A DNA stretch of 25,783 nt from Diaporthe sp. PMI_573 (taxonomy: Eukaryota; Ascomycota; Sordariomycetes; Diaporthales; Diaporthaceae): assembly GCA_021399435.1 (NCBI GenBank), contig JAJTUP010000197.1, positions 1-25,783 of the forward strand, given 5' to 3'. The notes under the pieces are model-generated. The model was not told the DNA's origin and searched no databases. It worked only from the letters and a program-made list of their open reading frames with translations. Positions within the stretch are counted from its first letter, which is position 1, and each line of letters starts with the position of its first letter. Below are positions 17,568 to 25,587 of the stretch, piece by piece. The translations under genes were made by a program, and so were the position numbers.

Positions 17568-19481
17568 ATGGTACGAGCGGCGCAGCTGCGTCTCCACAAA
17601 GCAAGGGTGCTAGTCATCGAAGGAGATGATGAAGCCGGCGAAGGCCCGAACGGCGACGAGGCTGGCTTCGGTTCCGGCGATGAGCAGCACTTGTTCCCAC
17701 CCATCCCGGCGTCCAACCCAACCCCCACTTCAGCCCATACTTGGGTAGATATAGCATCCGGGAGTAGCTTCTTCCAGGTCGGGAAGACGATAGGCAACCA
17801 TAGAACGCTGAACCGCATGCAGAAGATTGCCCTCGGCCTGATCTGCGAGGCGATGGACAGAGCGGAGGAAGCATCAGACAGAGCTGCTGAGGGCAACGGA
17901 GGACACACGATATTGGGGCGGCCGCCTCAACATCTCCAATACATAGGCGGCAGCGGCGGCACGGGGAAGACTTGGCTCATCGAGACACTGAAAGATGTAT
18001 GCGCGGCGAAGGGAGCGTCGAAGCGCATCATCATCACAGCTACGTCCGGGACGGCAGCAGCAGGGATCGGTGGCAACACCATCCACTCCGCGCTAGGGCT
18101 AGCCTTCAAGGATCAAGACGGAGCCGAGATGGAAAGCCTACCATCAGCGAACCTGGAGAGGCGCCGGCAGCGTTGGAGAAGGCGTGACGTGCTTGTGGTC
18201 GACGAGGTGAGCATGCTGGGCCTTAAGACGCTCTACGAGGTAGACCACAAACTGCGGGCGCTGCGCGGCTTCCCGGACAGGCCGTTCGGCGGGATACCGG
18301 TGGTGGTTTTCACGGGCGACTTCCTTCAGTTCGGGCCAGTGCTGCAGAAGGGCCTGCTGAGCCAGCTCGACTACGGCGACAGCGGCAAGGCGCCACGGAA
18401 CCTCTCGGATCGTGCAACGCAATACCGATGGCAGCAGATCCAGGCCAAGACGACATGGGAACTGTTTACTAGCGTGGTGATCCTAGAGGAGCAGAAGAGG
18501 GCGGAGGGCGACGAGGAACTGATCGGGCTCCTAGAACGCATCCGGACAGGCCGACAGACGGCGGCCGACCTCGACAAGCTAAACTCGCGATACCACCCTG
18601 ACGAGAAGCTCGACTTCACGGGAGGCAGGCGCGCCATTATCCCGCTCAACCGACACAGGTGGGACCTCACGCTCTGTGCAGCCCTAGCCTTCGGCGAGGA
18701 GCACGACAGGAAGGTGTCCCTGTTCATGTCCGATCACCAGTGGAAGACCCGCGTGCCCACCGAGGAAGAGATGGAGGCGGTAGTGCTGCTAGGGGATGAC
18801 GCGCAGCTCCCGATCCCGGGCATCCTTCCCTACGTCGAGGGCATGCCGGTCATCGTGAACCAGAACAAGTACCTAGGGCTTAAGGTGGTCAACGGGGCGG
18901 AGTTCACCGCCGCCGGCGTCGTCGCAAACGAAGAGGTAGAAGAACGGGTGATCAACGACCGGCTGTCCATCTTCCTCGGGCCGCCAAGCGGCATCCTTCT
19001 CCAATCGCGGGACACGGAGGGGCTCGCGTTTCCGCACATACCGCCGGGCACCCTCATGCTAGGGACAGAGACTGTGCAGCTAGACAAAGAAAAGCACGGC
19101 AAGCGCGTCTGTCCGCGACTCGCAGCCAAGCGGGAGTTTAAGATGGGGCTAGCGCGCACGGGACTGCCATGCGCGCCGGGATTTGCGCTCACCGACTATA
19201 AGGCGCAGAGCAGGACTATAGAGAAGGTCCTGCTCGGGCTGTACGGGAGGAAAGAGACGAAGGGCGGTCAGAGCACGGAGAAGTGTGACGTGCTTAGCCT
19301 GTACGTGCAATTATCACGATGCAAGCGGTTGCGGGACATACGGCTTATACAGCCAATACAAAGGGAGCACTTCGAACAGGCACGGATGGATCCGGAGCTC
19401 ATAGAAGGGGTCAATCGATTAAAAGAGCTAGCAAGACAGACGGTCGAGCGGTTTGAGGCCAGGCATGGGAAGCAAGGCTAG
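17568..19481 (+). CDS. PIF1-like DNA helicase, Helitron-type (637 aa)
   Basis: A superfamily 1B helicase (5'-3', ATP-driven). The first in-frame ATG is at 17568, although the frame is open from 17346. Motifs, numbered from that ATG: Walker A GGSGGTGKT (127-135), motif Ia TATSGTAA (157-164), Walker B VLVVDEVSM (208-216), motif III VFTGDFLQF (247-255), a UvrD-like C-terminal motif GFALTDYKAQSRT (from 538), and motif VI SLYVQLSRC (577-585). The segment before Walker A (TLNRMQKIALGLICEAM) is the kind found ahead of the helicase in fungal Helitrons. No rolling-circle Rep domain is present upstream, where a MYND ORF sits instead. It is either a 5'-truncated Helitron helicase or a stand-alone derivative. 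All helicase motifs look intact. Confidence 0.82.
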   Translation: MVRAAQLRLHKARVLVIEGDDEAGEGPNGDEAGFGSGDEQHLFPPIPASNPTPTSAHTWVDIASGSSFFQVGKTIGNHRTLNRMQKIALGLICEAMDRAEEASDRAAEGNGGHTILGRPPQHLQYIGGSGGTGKTWLIETLKDVCAAKGASKRIIITATSGTAAAGIGGNTIHSALGLAFKDQDGAEMESLPSANLERRRQRWRRRDVLVVDEVSMLGLKTLYEVDHKLRALRGFPDRPFGGIPVVVFTGDFLQFGPVLQKGLLSQLDYGDSGKAPRNLSDRATQYRWQQIQAKTTWELFTSVVILEEQKRAEGDEELIGLLERIRTGRQTAADLDKLNSRYHPDEKLDFTGGRRAIIPLNRHRWDLTLCAALAFGEEHDRKVSLFMSDHQWKTRVPTEEEMEAVVLLGDDAQLPIPGILPYVEGMPVIVNQNKYLGLKVVNGAEFTAAGVVANEEVEERVINDRLSIFLGPPSGILLQSRDTEGLAFPHIPPGTLMLGTETVQLDKEKHGKRVCPRLAAKREFKMGLARTGLPCAPGFALTDYKAQSRTIEKVLLGLYGRKETKGGQSTEKCDVLSLYVQLSRCKRLRDIRLIQPIQREHFEQARMDPELIEGVNRLKELARQTVERFEARHGKQG

Positions 19482-19536
19482 GAGGAGGGCTTCGTCACGC
19501 AGACCAGAAAAAAAAGAGGGCCAAAATGCGGAACGG

Positions 19537-19925
19537 ACCAATCAGAAGACATTTTATTAGCCAATCAGAAGGCGGGGGATCCAGGGTGTCGGGGGTCGGG
19601 CGCGAATAAGACAGGGGAAGGCGCACGTCCGCCGGGGGAAGTTGGAAGTTGGAAGCTGGGCGTGGTGGGCAAGTTGGCGGCTCCCTTGCGCTGAGTAGCC
19701 TTTCGGTACAAAGCTTGTGGGTTGCTGCACGTGTTGAGAAGAGGGCGCGGTTTTAAGTGGTCGGCTCTGGGTGGGTGGATGAAGAGACTTGGCCAATAGG
19801 ACGTGTGTGTGCTACCTTTGCTTTTGCGTAGCCAATAAGACTATGCAGCAGGCTTTGAGGAGCTGACGCCATTTTGAGTGGCACGATTTGAAGAGCTTAA
19901 TGCGGAACTAAGAGACCTAGCCAAT
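19537..19925 (+). promoter_or_regulatory. Cluster of five CCAAT-type motifs
   Basis: Plus-strand GACCAATCAGAAG (about 19537), AGCCAATCAGAAG (about 19559), GGCCAATAGGA (about 19791), AGCCAATAAGA (about 19830) and AGCCAATAGAG (about 19919). CCAAT is the site of the fungal HAP/CBF complex. Five similar copies with shared flanks may mark a promoter lying between the helicase and now-lost genes, or a decayed repeat. Confidence 0.35.
19608..19663 (+). repeat. Dispersed repeat, copy 1 (56 bp, two GTTGGAA units)
   Basis: Begins AAGACAGGGGAAGGCGCACG, continues TCCGCCGGGGGAA, then two GTTGGAA units and GCTGGGCGT. The same sequence recurs at 22977-23053 with five units. Confidence 0.92.
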
Positions 19926-20027
19926 AGAGTGAGGGTCATAATTGAGACAGGGATCAGGGGACTGAGACTAGCAGAGATCACAATACAAAGAGGGAAAGAT
20001 TGTCAATTTGAGTAGTTATAAGAAGCT

Positions 20028-20057
20028 GAAGTTGAGGTAGAAGTTGAGGTAGAAGTT
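20028..20057 (+). repeat. Short tandem repeat, 12-bp unit (about 2.5 copies)
   Basis: GAAGTTGAGGTA at 20028-20039 and 20040-20051, followed by a partial unit GAAGTT. Confidence 0.8.
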
Positions 20058-20774
20058 AATGAAGACATGATATATTGAACCAGCAAATGTTTCAATAAAA
20101 AATGGGAGAGCAGTTAAGATTACTACTCTGTGTGTGAGAGAGAGAGGGAGAGCAATTGTAAGATAAGCCTGCAAGATTGGCATGCAAAATGTACAGAACA
20201 GAGAAGAGACACATCTGATATTTATGATCGATTAAATGATATCGTATATACAATGCGAAGATTGATACCACTCGGTAAAGATATTGTATTTCGTTGCTCA
20301 GAGAGGATGCAGCATCGCCGATCTCCATCTAACATTTTCAGCCAAGAGCAACTGTCCCTGCCGATGTGGATACTCGCACAATTGAATTGATCAATTAACG
20401 GTAAACAGATTTGCTTTTTCCATAAGTACAAAGGATTGGGCAAAATGTCAGCACATGGGGAAAGCAAAAAGCATCTTACTCTTTACTTTATTTAGGTTCA
20501 GCTAAGAATAGGAAGAGGAAAAGGGGAAAGGGGGGATGATTAATGGTGCCCTGCCACCTACATCACAGTTAAAATGCATATCCACGCTCTTAATATTCTT
20601 CCTAGCCACCCCCACGACTTATCTGCCCAGCAGCCCCGGGTCGTCTCTTCGCTTAGTTGCTCTAGCCTCTGCTGGACCTGGGGTTCCCCCTTAGCCCTCG
20701 CCTATTGCCGACAGTCTGACATATACCAACTTATTAAGCCAACCGGCTTCTTGCTGGAACTCTTCCTTCACTCC

Positions 20775-21857
20775 CTAATCGGATACATAGTCGTCGTTAT
20801 CGGGATGCATCATGCTACTAACAATATACTTGGCCTCTTCGCAGTCTTCGGTCTTGTAGAATTTCAGCCCAAAGCTGGACATGAATGTTAGCGAGTCACC
20901 TTAATGCTTCTTGATGAACTTGAGTTCGTCGGCGTTAAAATACTCGTTAGCTAGCTGCCCTTCTGGGCGGTCATCGTTAGGGTAGTCCTGACTGATATCA
21001 CTGTCGTCGCTGTCGTCGCTATCGTCGCTATCGTCGCTATCGTCGCTGTCGTCGCTGTGACTGCCGGCCAGGATGGCCCGGAGGATACTACGACCCTCTT
21101 CGCGATCCTCTTTCTTGTTAATATTGAGACCGTCGCTCGCTAGAAACCTGAATTCGCTGCCCCATTGTTTCTTGAGCCACTACATTTCCTCGATCGAAAG
21201 TATTAGAAATCACAAGTGTGAGGCGACCAAGTCGGTAGCAAGGTGTGGAAGAAGGAGGAACATTCTACAAGAGATCATAACTGTACATAAAGAGTGGTCC
21301 CCCTACTGTACATTCAGGATGAATTAAGCAACTTGAATCTTGTCATTTCAACAGAAAGTGTGACTACCTCCGCCGGCTGCAGGTCTTGGCCGGCACGCGA
21401 TGCCTCCCATTTCTCCCGCTCACTGTCGGCCCATCGCACGTTCATCCAGTACATTGCCGACGGATCAAAGGGCGTAGGGCCAACCCGAGGCCCAACCGGT
21501 GGGCCGCTCAACCTCACCTGGAAGAATTTGCCGTGGGGGTCAAAGTAGGCAACGGTCCTACCCTGTTTATCGATGATGGTGCCTTTTGTGTTTTGCGCAG
21601 TAGATCCCGTATGGATATCGTATTCGTCTAGAATCGGACTTCCAATGACATTACAGATGCCTGTGGGGATGTGAAGGACATTGCGCAGTCATAGGATGCC
21701 ACGGGGTCGCGGACCAGTCGCCCTCGGACTTCGTTTAACCGGAAGTCCGACCGTGCCAATCCCCACAACCGGCGTTTGAATCCCTCCCGTCAAGTGGCCG
21801 ACCGTGGAGTTTAGAGGTGTGTAGTCGGCGCCAAACCACGACCGATCCTTGGCGGCA
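20775..21857 (-). pseudogene. Copia-protease-like fungal gene with SDD repeat and paired C-terminal modules; three in-frame stops
   Basis: The frame is found only when stops are ignored. Exon A (21857-21368) reads DRSWFGADYTPLNSTVGHL, PVVGIGTVGLPVKRSP, a stop (TGA 21689-21691), LRNVLHIPTGICNVIGSPIL, GRTVAYFDPHGKFFQV, and SAMYWMNVRWADSEREKWE. The first part resembles the protease to pre-integrase segment of copia Pol, as seen in stand-alone ascomycete genes that seem derived from it. A 179-nt intron is likely (21367-21189, GTAGTC...CGAG), phase 0. Exon B (21188-20775) has a module WLKKQWGSEFRFLASDGL...EDREEGRSILRAIL, six SDD units, then a related module ELKFIKKH-stop-GDSLTFMSSFGL...EDCEEAKYIV. 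Stops lie at 21180-21182 (TAG) and 20901-20903 (TAA). The natural end is a TAG at 20775. The 5' part is cut near 21857, perhaps at a TTTTTAG acceptor. Confidence 0.65.
21001..21054 (-). repeat. Six 9-bp units encoding Ser-Asp-Asp
   Basis: CT[GA]TCGTCG repeated six times on the plus strand; AGCGACGA[CT] read on the minus strand, encoding (SDD)6 between the two modules of the pseudogene. The variation is only C/T at the wobble base. Confidence 0.9.
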
Positions 21858-21907
21858 CTAAAAATCGATTAGATAGACGTCAACTAAAGCTGCACTTCGA
21901 CTTCCGC

Positions 21908-22215
21908 TTGGCCACTACTCCAACGGGTGCCCAAATACCAATCGAAAAGAAGAAGAGGGTCAAGAAGAGGCCTTGGCAGAGGCATAATGTGAGCCGCCGA
22001 GGACTTCCCTGCACTGCGGCATTCGCATGCACCGATTACAAAATCCAAGGCGAAAGAAACCCTCCTCCAGATTGCGCTGGAGCTGCGAGGAACCGGGACA
22101 AAGCTGAATACCAAGACTGGACAACTCGAGCCACGAAAGTGCGATCCATATAGCCTGTATGTGCAGCTATCGCGGTGCAAATCGCTGGATGGTATTATTG
22201 CTGTGAAAGGCGCGT
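21908..22215 (+). pseudogene. Second PIF1-like helicase relic, C-terminal motifs only
   Basis: RRGLPCTAAFACTDYKIQGE (about 21994-22053) parallels ARTGLPCAPGFALTDYKAQS of the intact helicase. After a frame change, SLYVQLSRCKSLDGIIAVKG (from 22152) matches motif VI. Walker A and B are absent. The stretch before it (IEKKKRVKKRPWQRHNV) matches the usual basic lead-in. It is oriented like the intact copy 2.5 kb upstream. Sequence differences are large, so it is a separate family member and not a recent duplicate. Confidence 0.75.
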
Positions 22216-22556
22216 GTGGAGGATATAGTCGGGAATAAAATACCACAGGAAACGTATGTATTGATAGATTCCGCAGGGGACGATGATGTCCCCCGCCCGG
22301 AACGTCCGGTTCGCGTTCCATGACGATGATGACGTCTGAAGCGGGGTTCTCAGCACCAGACATCCACCAAAGACCCAGCATCTCCGCCAAGTGGCTACCA
22401 GGTATTCCAAAAGGGATGAAGGAGATCAATAATGAGATTTCGAGAAAAATCAATCCACTGTTTCCTATAACGTTATATATATTATATATTAAAAATCTGA
22501 TCTAATGCAATAGATTTCACCTAACTCAAGCAGAAACAGGAATATCACAAAATGCA
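22216..22556. other. No supported gene
   Basis: The minus strand is open for 189 codons to 22453, but most of it is the complement of the helicase relic. The AT-rich end (22470-22500) may be an insertion edge. Confidence 0.35.
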
Positions 22557-22695
22557 AACGACAAGAGCAACGACAAGAGCAACGACAAGAGCAACGACAA
22601 GAGCAACGACAAGAGCAACGACAAGAGCAACGACAAGAGCAACGACAAGAGCAACGACAAGAGCAACGACAAGAGCAACGACAAGAGCAACGACA
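22557..22695 (+). repeat. Perfect 12-bp minisatellite, 11 full copies
   Basis: ACAAGAGCAACG is repeated identically from 22561 to 22692, with partial units at both ends. No unit differs, which points to recent expansion. All three plus-strand frames are open (N-D-K-S, T-T-R-A, R-Q-E-Q), as is a minus-strand C-R-C-S frame, so open frames here are not evidence of a gene. Confidence 0.97.
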
Positions 22696-22802
22696 TTTTA
22701 TTATAAATTGAAGCTCACGTGAATCCCACGTGATTCTGAACAGAAAAATCCCAGCCAATGAAGGCTTCTTTGCACTTGATATCGGGGGGGGGGAGGGTTC
22801 AT

Positions 22803-22873
22803 CCACATGTGCCAAATGAGAGTGGGAGGATTAGGACCACATGTGCCAAATGAGAGTGGGAGGATTCGGACCA
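22803..22873 (+). repeat. Tandem 34-bp duplication
   Basis: Copies at 22803-22836 and 22837-22870 start CCACATGTGCCAAATGAGAG and differ by one base (ATTAGGA versus ATTCGGA). They are followed by CCA. Confidence 0.95.
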
Positions 22874-22976
22874 TTAGAGGGACCCGGATGGGGTTAATCC
22901 GGACCAACAGGAGGTGCAGTTGCGCTTCCGAATCGGGTAATCAGGATTTTGGGGGTGAGAAATCTCAGAGCTTAAG

Positions 22977-23053
22977 AAGACAGGGGAAGGCGCACGTCCG
23001 CCGGGGGAAGTTGGAAGTTGGAAGTTGGAAGTTGGAAGTTGGAAGCTGGGCGT
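22977..23053 (+). repeat. Dispersed repeat, copy 2 (77 bp, five GTTGGAA units)
   Basis: Same sequence as 19608-19663 but with five instead of two GTTGGAA units (23010-23044). Flanking sequence on both sides is unrelated. Confidence 0.92.
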
Positions 23054-23089
23054 TGTCTCTTAAGTCTCCTCAAAGCCCGTGCGCCTTCC
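22985..23089. repeat. 12-bp inverted repeat spanning copy 2 of the dispersed repeat
   Basis: GGAAGGCGCACG (22985-22996) and CGTGCGCCTTCC (23078-23089) are exact reverse complements, 81 bp apart, and enclose the GTTGGAA array. Copy 1 lacks the right-hand partner. Confidence 0.7.
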
Positions 23090-23188
23090 GTTTCCGGCTT
23101 ATGTCCTCTCCTCATCTGTCCTCCACTTGCGGATTCCCGTGGGTTAGTGGTTAGCAAGCCAGCTTGAAGGCCATTCTCCAAGTGTCCA

Positions 23189-23803
23189 ATGCCCTATTCT
23201 CGGCGGTTGAAGCGTGCTTACTGGGCGTGGCACGAGGTGATTGAGGTTGGTCGGGTTAGTATGTTTGTTCAGGGGGTTCCGTTCTGTGATTGGTCCGCAT
23301 CTAGGCGACCCGTAGCGGTTGCAAACCGTATCGTTGCGCGCACTGCGTCCATGTTCGGGGTCCAGCTCTTATCGTCTGATGGCGACTTTCCTCCCAGGAA
23401 GAAAGAGAGGTTGCTTCGGTGGGTTTCTGTACATTTAGAGAATGGAATATCCCTGGTTGTTCATATCAAAGGTATAATGCTTCTTTCGGAGTCTAAAAGT
23501 CCCTATCATGCCTGCACCAGGGATGAAGGTGTAGTTACCTCCTCCAAACTCTGCGATGAGGTTCAGCAGTCCCGACCTGAGGATGTAACCAAAACCAGAA
23601 GTAGGGATGGAAGGCACCATATCGCCCATCGCCTTGAGCGCCGGCACGTATTCTTGCGAGGGACACATATGGTTCGGCTTCCCATCCGTCAAAACCATGA
23701 CAGCAGGGAGACGGCCTGTGTTTGCTCCGTCCTTGAAGAGGTTGATGCCATCTCGCAAGCCGTGCCACAGATTTGCACACCAGACCATGAGAAGAACGAT
23801 TAG
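23189..23803 (+). CDS. Hypothetical basic protein ORF (up to 204 aa), low support
   Basis: The ATG at 23189 opens a 204-codon frame. The first 90 residues (MPYSRRLKRAYWAWHEVIEV ... PPRKKERLLRWVSVHLENG) are basic and protein-like with no family I know. From about 23499 on it is antisense to a vWA fragment, so the second half is very unlikely to be native. It may be a real 5' exon or chance. Confidence 0.25.
   Translation: MPYSRRLKRAYWAWHEVIEVGRVSMFVQGVPFCDWSASRRPVAVANRIVARTASMFGVQLLSSDGDFPPRKKERLLRWVSVHLENGISLVVHIKGIMLLSESKSPYHACTRDEGVVTSSKLCDEVQQSRPEDVTKTRSRDGRHHIAHRLERRHVFLRGTHMVRLPIRQNHDSRETACVCSVLEEVDAISQAVPQICTPDHEKND
23475..23788 (-). pseudogene. von Willebrand factor A domain fragment
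   Basis: The minus-strand frame has CANLWHGLRDGINLF, then RLPAVMVLTDGKPNHMCP, YVPALKAMG, SGFGYILRSGLLNLIAEFGG and NYTFIPGAGMIG. This is the second half of a fungal intracellular vWA domain: the LTDG strand, then the GxGY...LL..IAE..GG..F..D/GAGMIG end. The metal-binding DxSxS motif at the domain start is absent, since the sequence 5' of about 23785 is unrelated. After GMIGT (about 23499) the tail diverges and stops at 23435. It is truncated at both ends. Confidence 0.72.
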
Positions 23804-25331
23804 CTACGACGGTCTGGATAATACACCATTTGATAGCGACTGTCAATTCAATCAGCTCCGCCCGCCTGGGCTATATTTGAAACGCAGGGCATCGAATGCG
23901 ATCGGAGGAGATGTTCTGGGAGGCGGAGTCGTGCGCGAAGGTAAGAAAAGAAAGATCGGCCGCGAGAATACTTTCCCTTTCATTACGTGCCGACATATTG
24001 TGGCTGTTCCGGATAGATTACACATTGCACACAGATGCAAGAAATCAGGGAGAGGGAAGACCATAGTGTGTTTGCAAATGCCTCTCGTGTCAGTAACGAG
24101 TACGAAGGAGCGATGAGTTATTGGGGCGAGGCCACACAGGCTGTTGCGAGGTTTCCGTTGACGAATGGGCGCACAACGTTTCTGTACAGTACTGTACGAA
24201 ATAGAATGCGGCTCTGAGCAGCTCACCACTCAGGCGGGCAAGAAGAGCTCCGGCCACTATTTGCAACAAATCCAAACCGCCTACAACGAGCGTCACGTCC
24301 TCAGAATCTCTTTCATGAACTTGATGATGCCTAATTTTCCTTTGCGTGTCTCGGCAGGAAACATTCGGCATCTACACACCGACTGGTCTCACATCGGACT
24401 CTTCACTGATACCTCGTGGGCCTGACCTCGTCACTGGTTCTCCCACCGGAGCTTTTAGGTTGCTGCCCGAATATCTGTATTGCAGGCCTGATTGGAGGAC
24501 AACCCCACCAGGGTCCTGTTTCCTACTGTACCAGTACGCACACAGGGGATGACGGGGCAGCCGGAAAGGGGAGTTTGTGGAGTAAAGTGCTGTCGAGGAT
24601 TATCCATTGCTACATTTACGTGCTTCCTTTCCTTGAGTCTCTTTTCCTTGCTACATCGATCTCAAACTGCTGGGATGGAAACGGTACGGAGGTCTTCTTT
24701 CTCTGCTAACGTCAATCCCTGCGTCCCGGAAAACCCCGCGTGCCGGAAAAAATGCCAGGTACATGGACTTCAGATCGTGTCAAAGACGCCACAAATATCA
24801 GTGTCTCCGAAAAAATGAAACCCCGTATTCTTTGACTGTTCCTCAGTCATCTTACAGCTTTTTGACGAGGATCTGGCCTCACAGAGTTGCCCTGGCGGCT
24901 GACGAAGAGAGTGCCTCCATTTATGGCAAATCCGACTTCTCTCATGATAGTCCTATCTTCGAGCTTTTATCATCTCTAATTTCTATGAACAGGTTATGTC
25001 TAGGCTGGAGTATATAGATAACAGAATTGCAGCCTTTTGCAAGCATTTTGGGCTATTGTGGCGCGTTGATATTCATGAGGTCGTCATGCGCATCAGGACT
25101 TCGAATCCAAGCAAGCGCTGATTCCGGTTTAGTGTGGAATGAGTCCGCACAGTGGCTGTTAGGATTGTGGCTGGTGCAAAATCATCGCTAATATGAGGTA
25201 CAGCCACTGATTTGTGATCTTCCTGCTTGACCGAATCCGAAGTTCAGCCGGGCTGGTTTTTCTTTGAAGCAATAAAAATGTTTGCATTATGAAATATTGA
25301 AGCCGTCAGTGCGATATATGAAAAGTTGAGC
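23790..25331. other. No supported gene; a few open scraps
   Basis: A possible plus-strand first exon at about 23788-23940 (TISYDGLDNTPFDSDC ... GGDVLGGGVVRE) ends at a GTAAGA donor, with an acceptor CACACAG at 24034. The joined frame stops within about 12 codons, so it is not called. The minus strand at 24371-24200 has a hydrophobic Leu-rich frame (GGLDLLQIVAGALLARLSG) without a recognisable family. 24430-25331 shows nothing convincing. The right end probably includes the 3' flank of the TPR fragment. Confidence 0.3.
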
Positions 25332-25580
25332 TCAATCTAATGTAGCTAACTTCTGAGATATCTCTTGATACCTACTATGCTGTGGGCTGAAGACTACTGC
25401 GAGCCCTGCTTGGCAACGAGTATATAGGGGCCGAGCAATATGTGCCCTGTTGAGTTGAATATAGAGATCAGCGAGGCTCTGAAGCGTATTTAGGGCAGGG
25501 AGATATCGGTTAGCTTGGGTCAAACCCAATGCCTTCTCGTAGCCATCGAGCGCCCGCTTATACATCGCCTCGGCCTCGAC
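25332..25580 (-). pseudogene. C-terminal TPR fragment, of the kind ending fungal NLR-like proteins
   Basis: The minus-strand frame reads EAEAMYKRALDGYEKALGL, then LPALNTLQSLADLYIQLNRA, then ARPLYTRCQAGLAVVF, and stops at 25332. This is a kinesin-light-chain-type tetratricopeptide repeat (A-E-x-MY-x-RAL-x-GYEKALG) followed by a shortened final repeat, typical of the C-terminus of NACHT/NB-ARC-TPR proteins in ascomycetes. TPRs act as protein-binding sensor surfaces. The upstream part is lost: from about 25585 the plus strand reads as hAT transposase. It is a truncated relic. Confidence 0.65.
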
Positions 25581-25587
25581 GAGCGAC

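Larger units (their letters stand above)
19482..20774. other. Non-coding stretch downstream of the helicase, rich in short repeats
   Basis: No supported gene. It contains five CCAAT motifs (see separate entry), two copies of AATGCGGAAC (about 19524 and 19898), the 56-bp dispersed repeat, a 12-bp tandem repeat and a GA-rich run near 20134-20151. A purine-rich run GGAAGAGGAAAAGGGGAAAGG lies near 20511. Confidence 0.45.

Noticed and set aside
16850..19481. A single MYND-helicase fusion gene joined by an intron
   Set aside because: The frames differ and no strong donor/acceptor pair was seen between the MYND finger and the helicase. Treated as two ORFs.
20992..21060. CRISPR-like or other spacer-repeat array
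   Set aside because: The repeats are contiguous 9-bp units encoding Ser-Asp-Asp in a pseudogene, with no spacers. The other tandem arrays in the window also have no spacers.
21884..22453. 189-codon minus-strand ORF
   Set aside because: Most of it is the complement of the second PIF1 relic. No domain is recognisable.
22489..22815. Minus-strand ORF with a long Cys-Arg-Cys-Ser repeat, tempting as a cysteine-rich or metallothionein-like peptide
   Set aside because: It is a by-product of the perfect 12-bp minisatellite, which is open in several frames on both strands. Nothing outside the array supports coding.
25060..25110. GGACTTCGAATCC resembling a tRNA T-arm
   Set aside because: No matching D-arm, anticodon arm or acceptor stem nearby.
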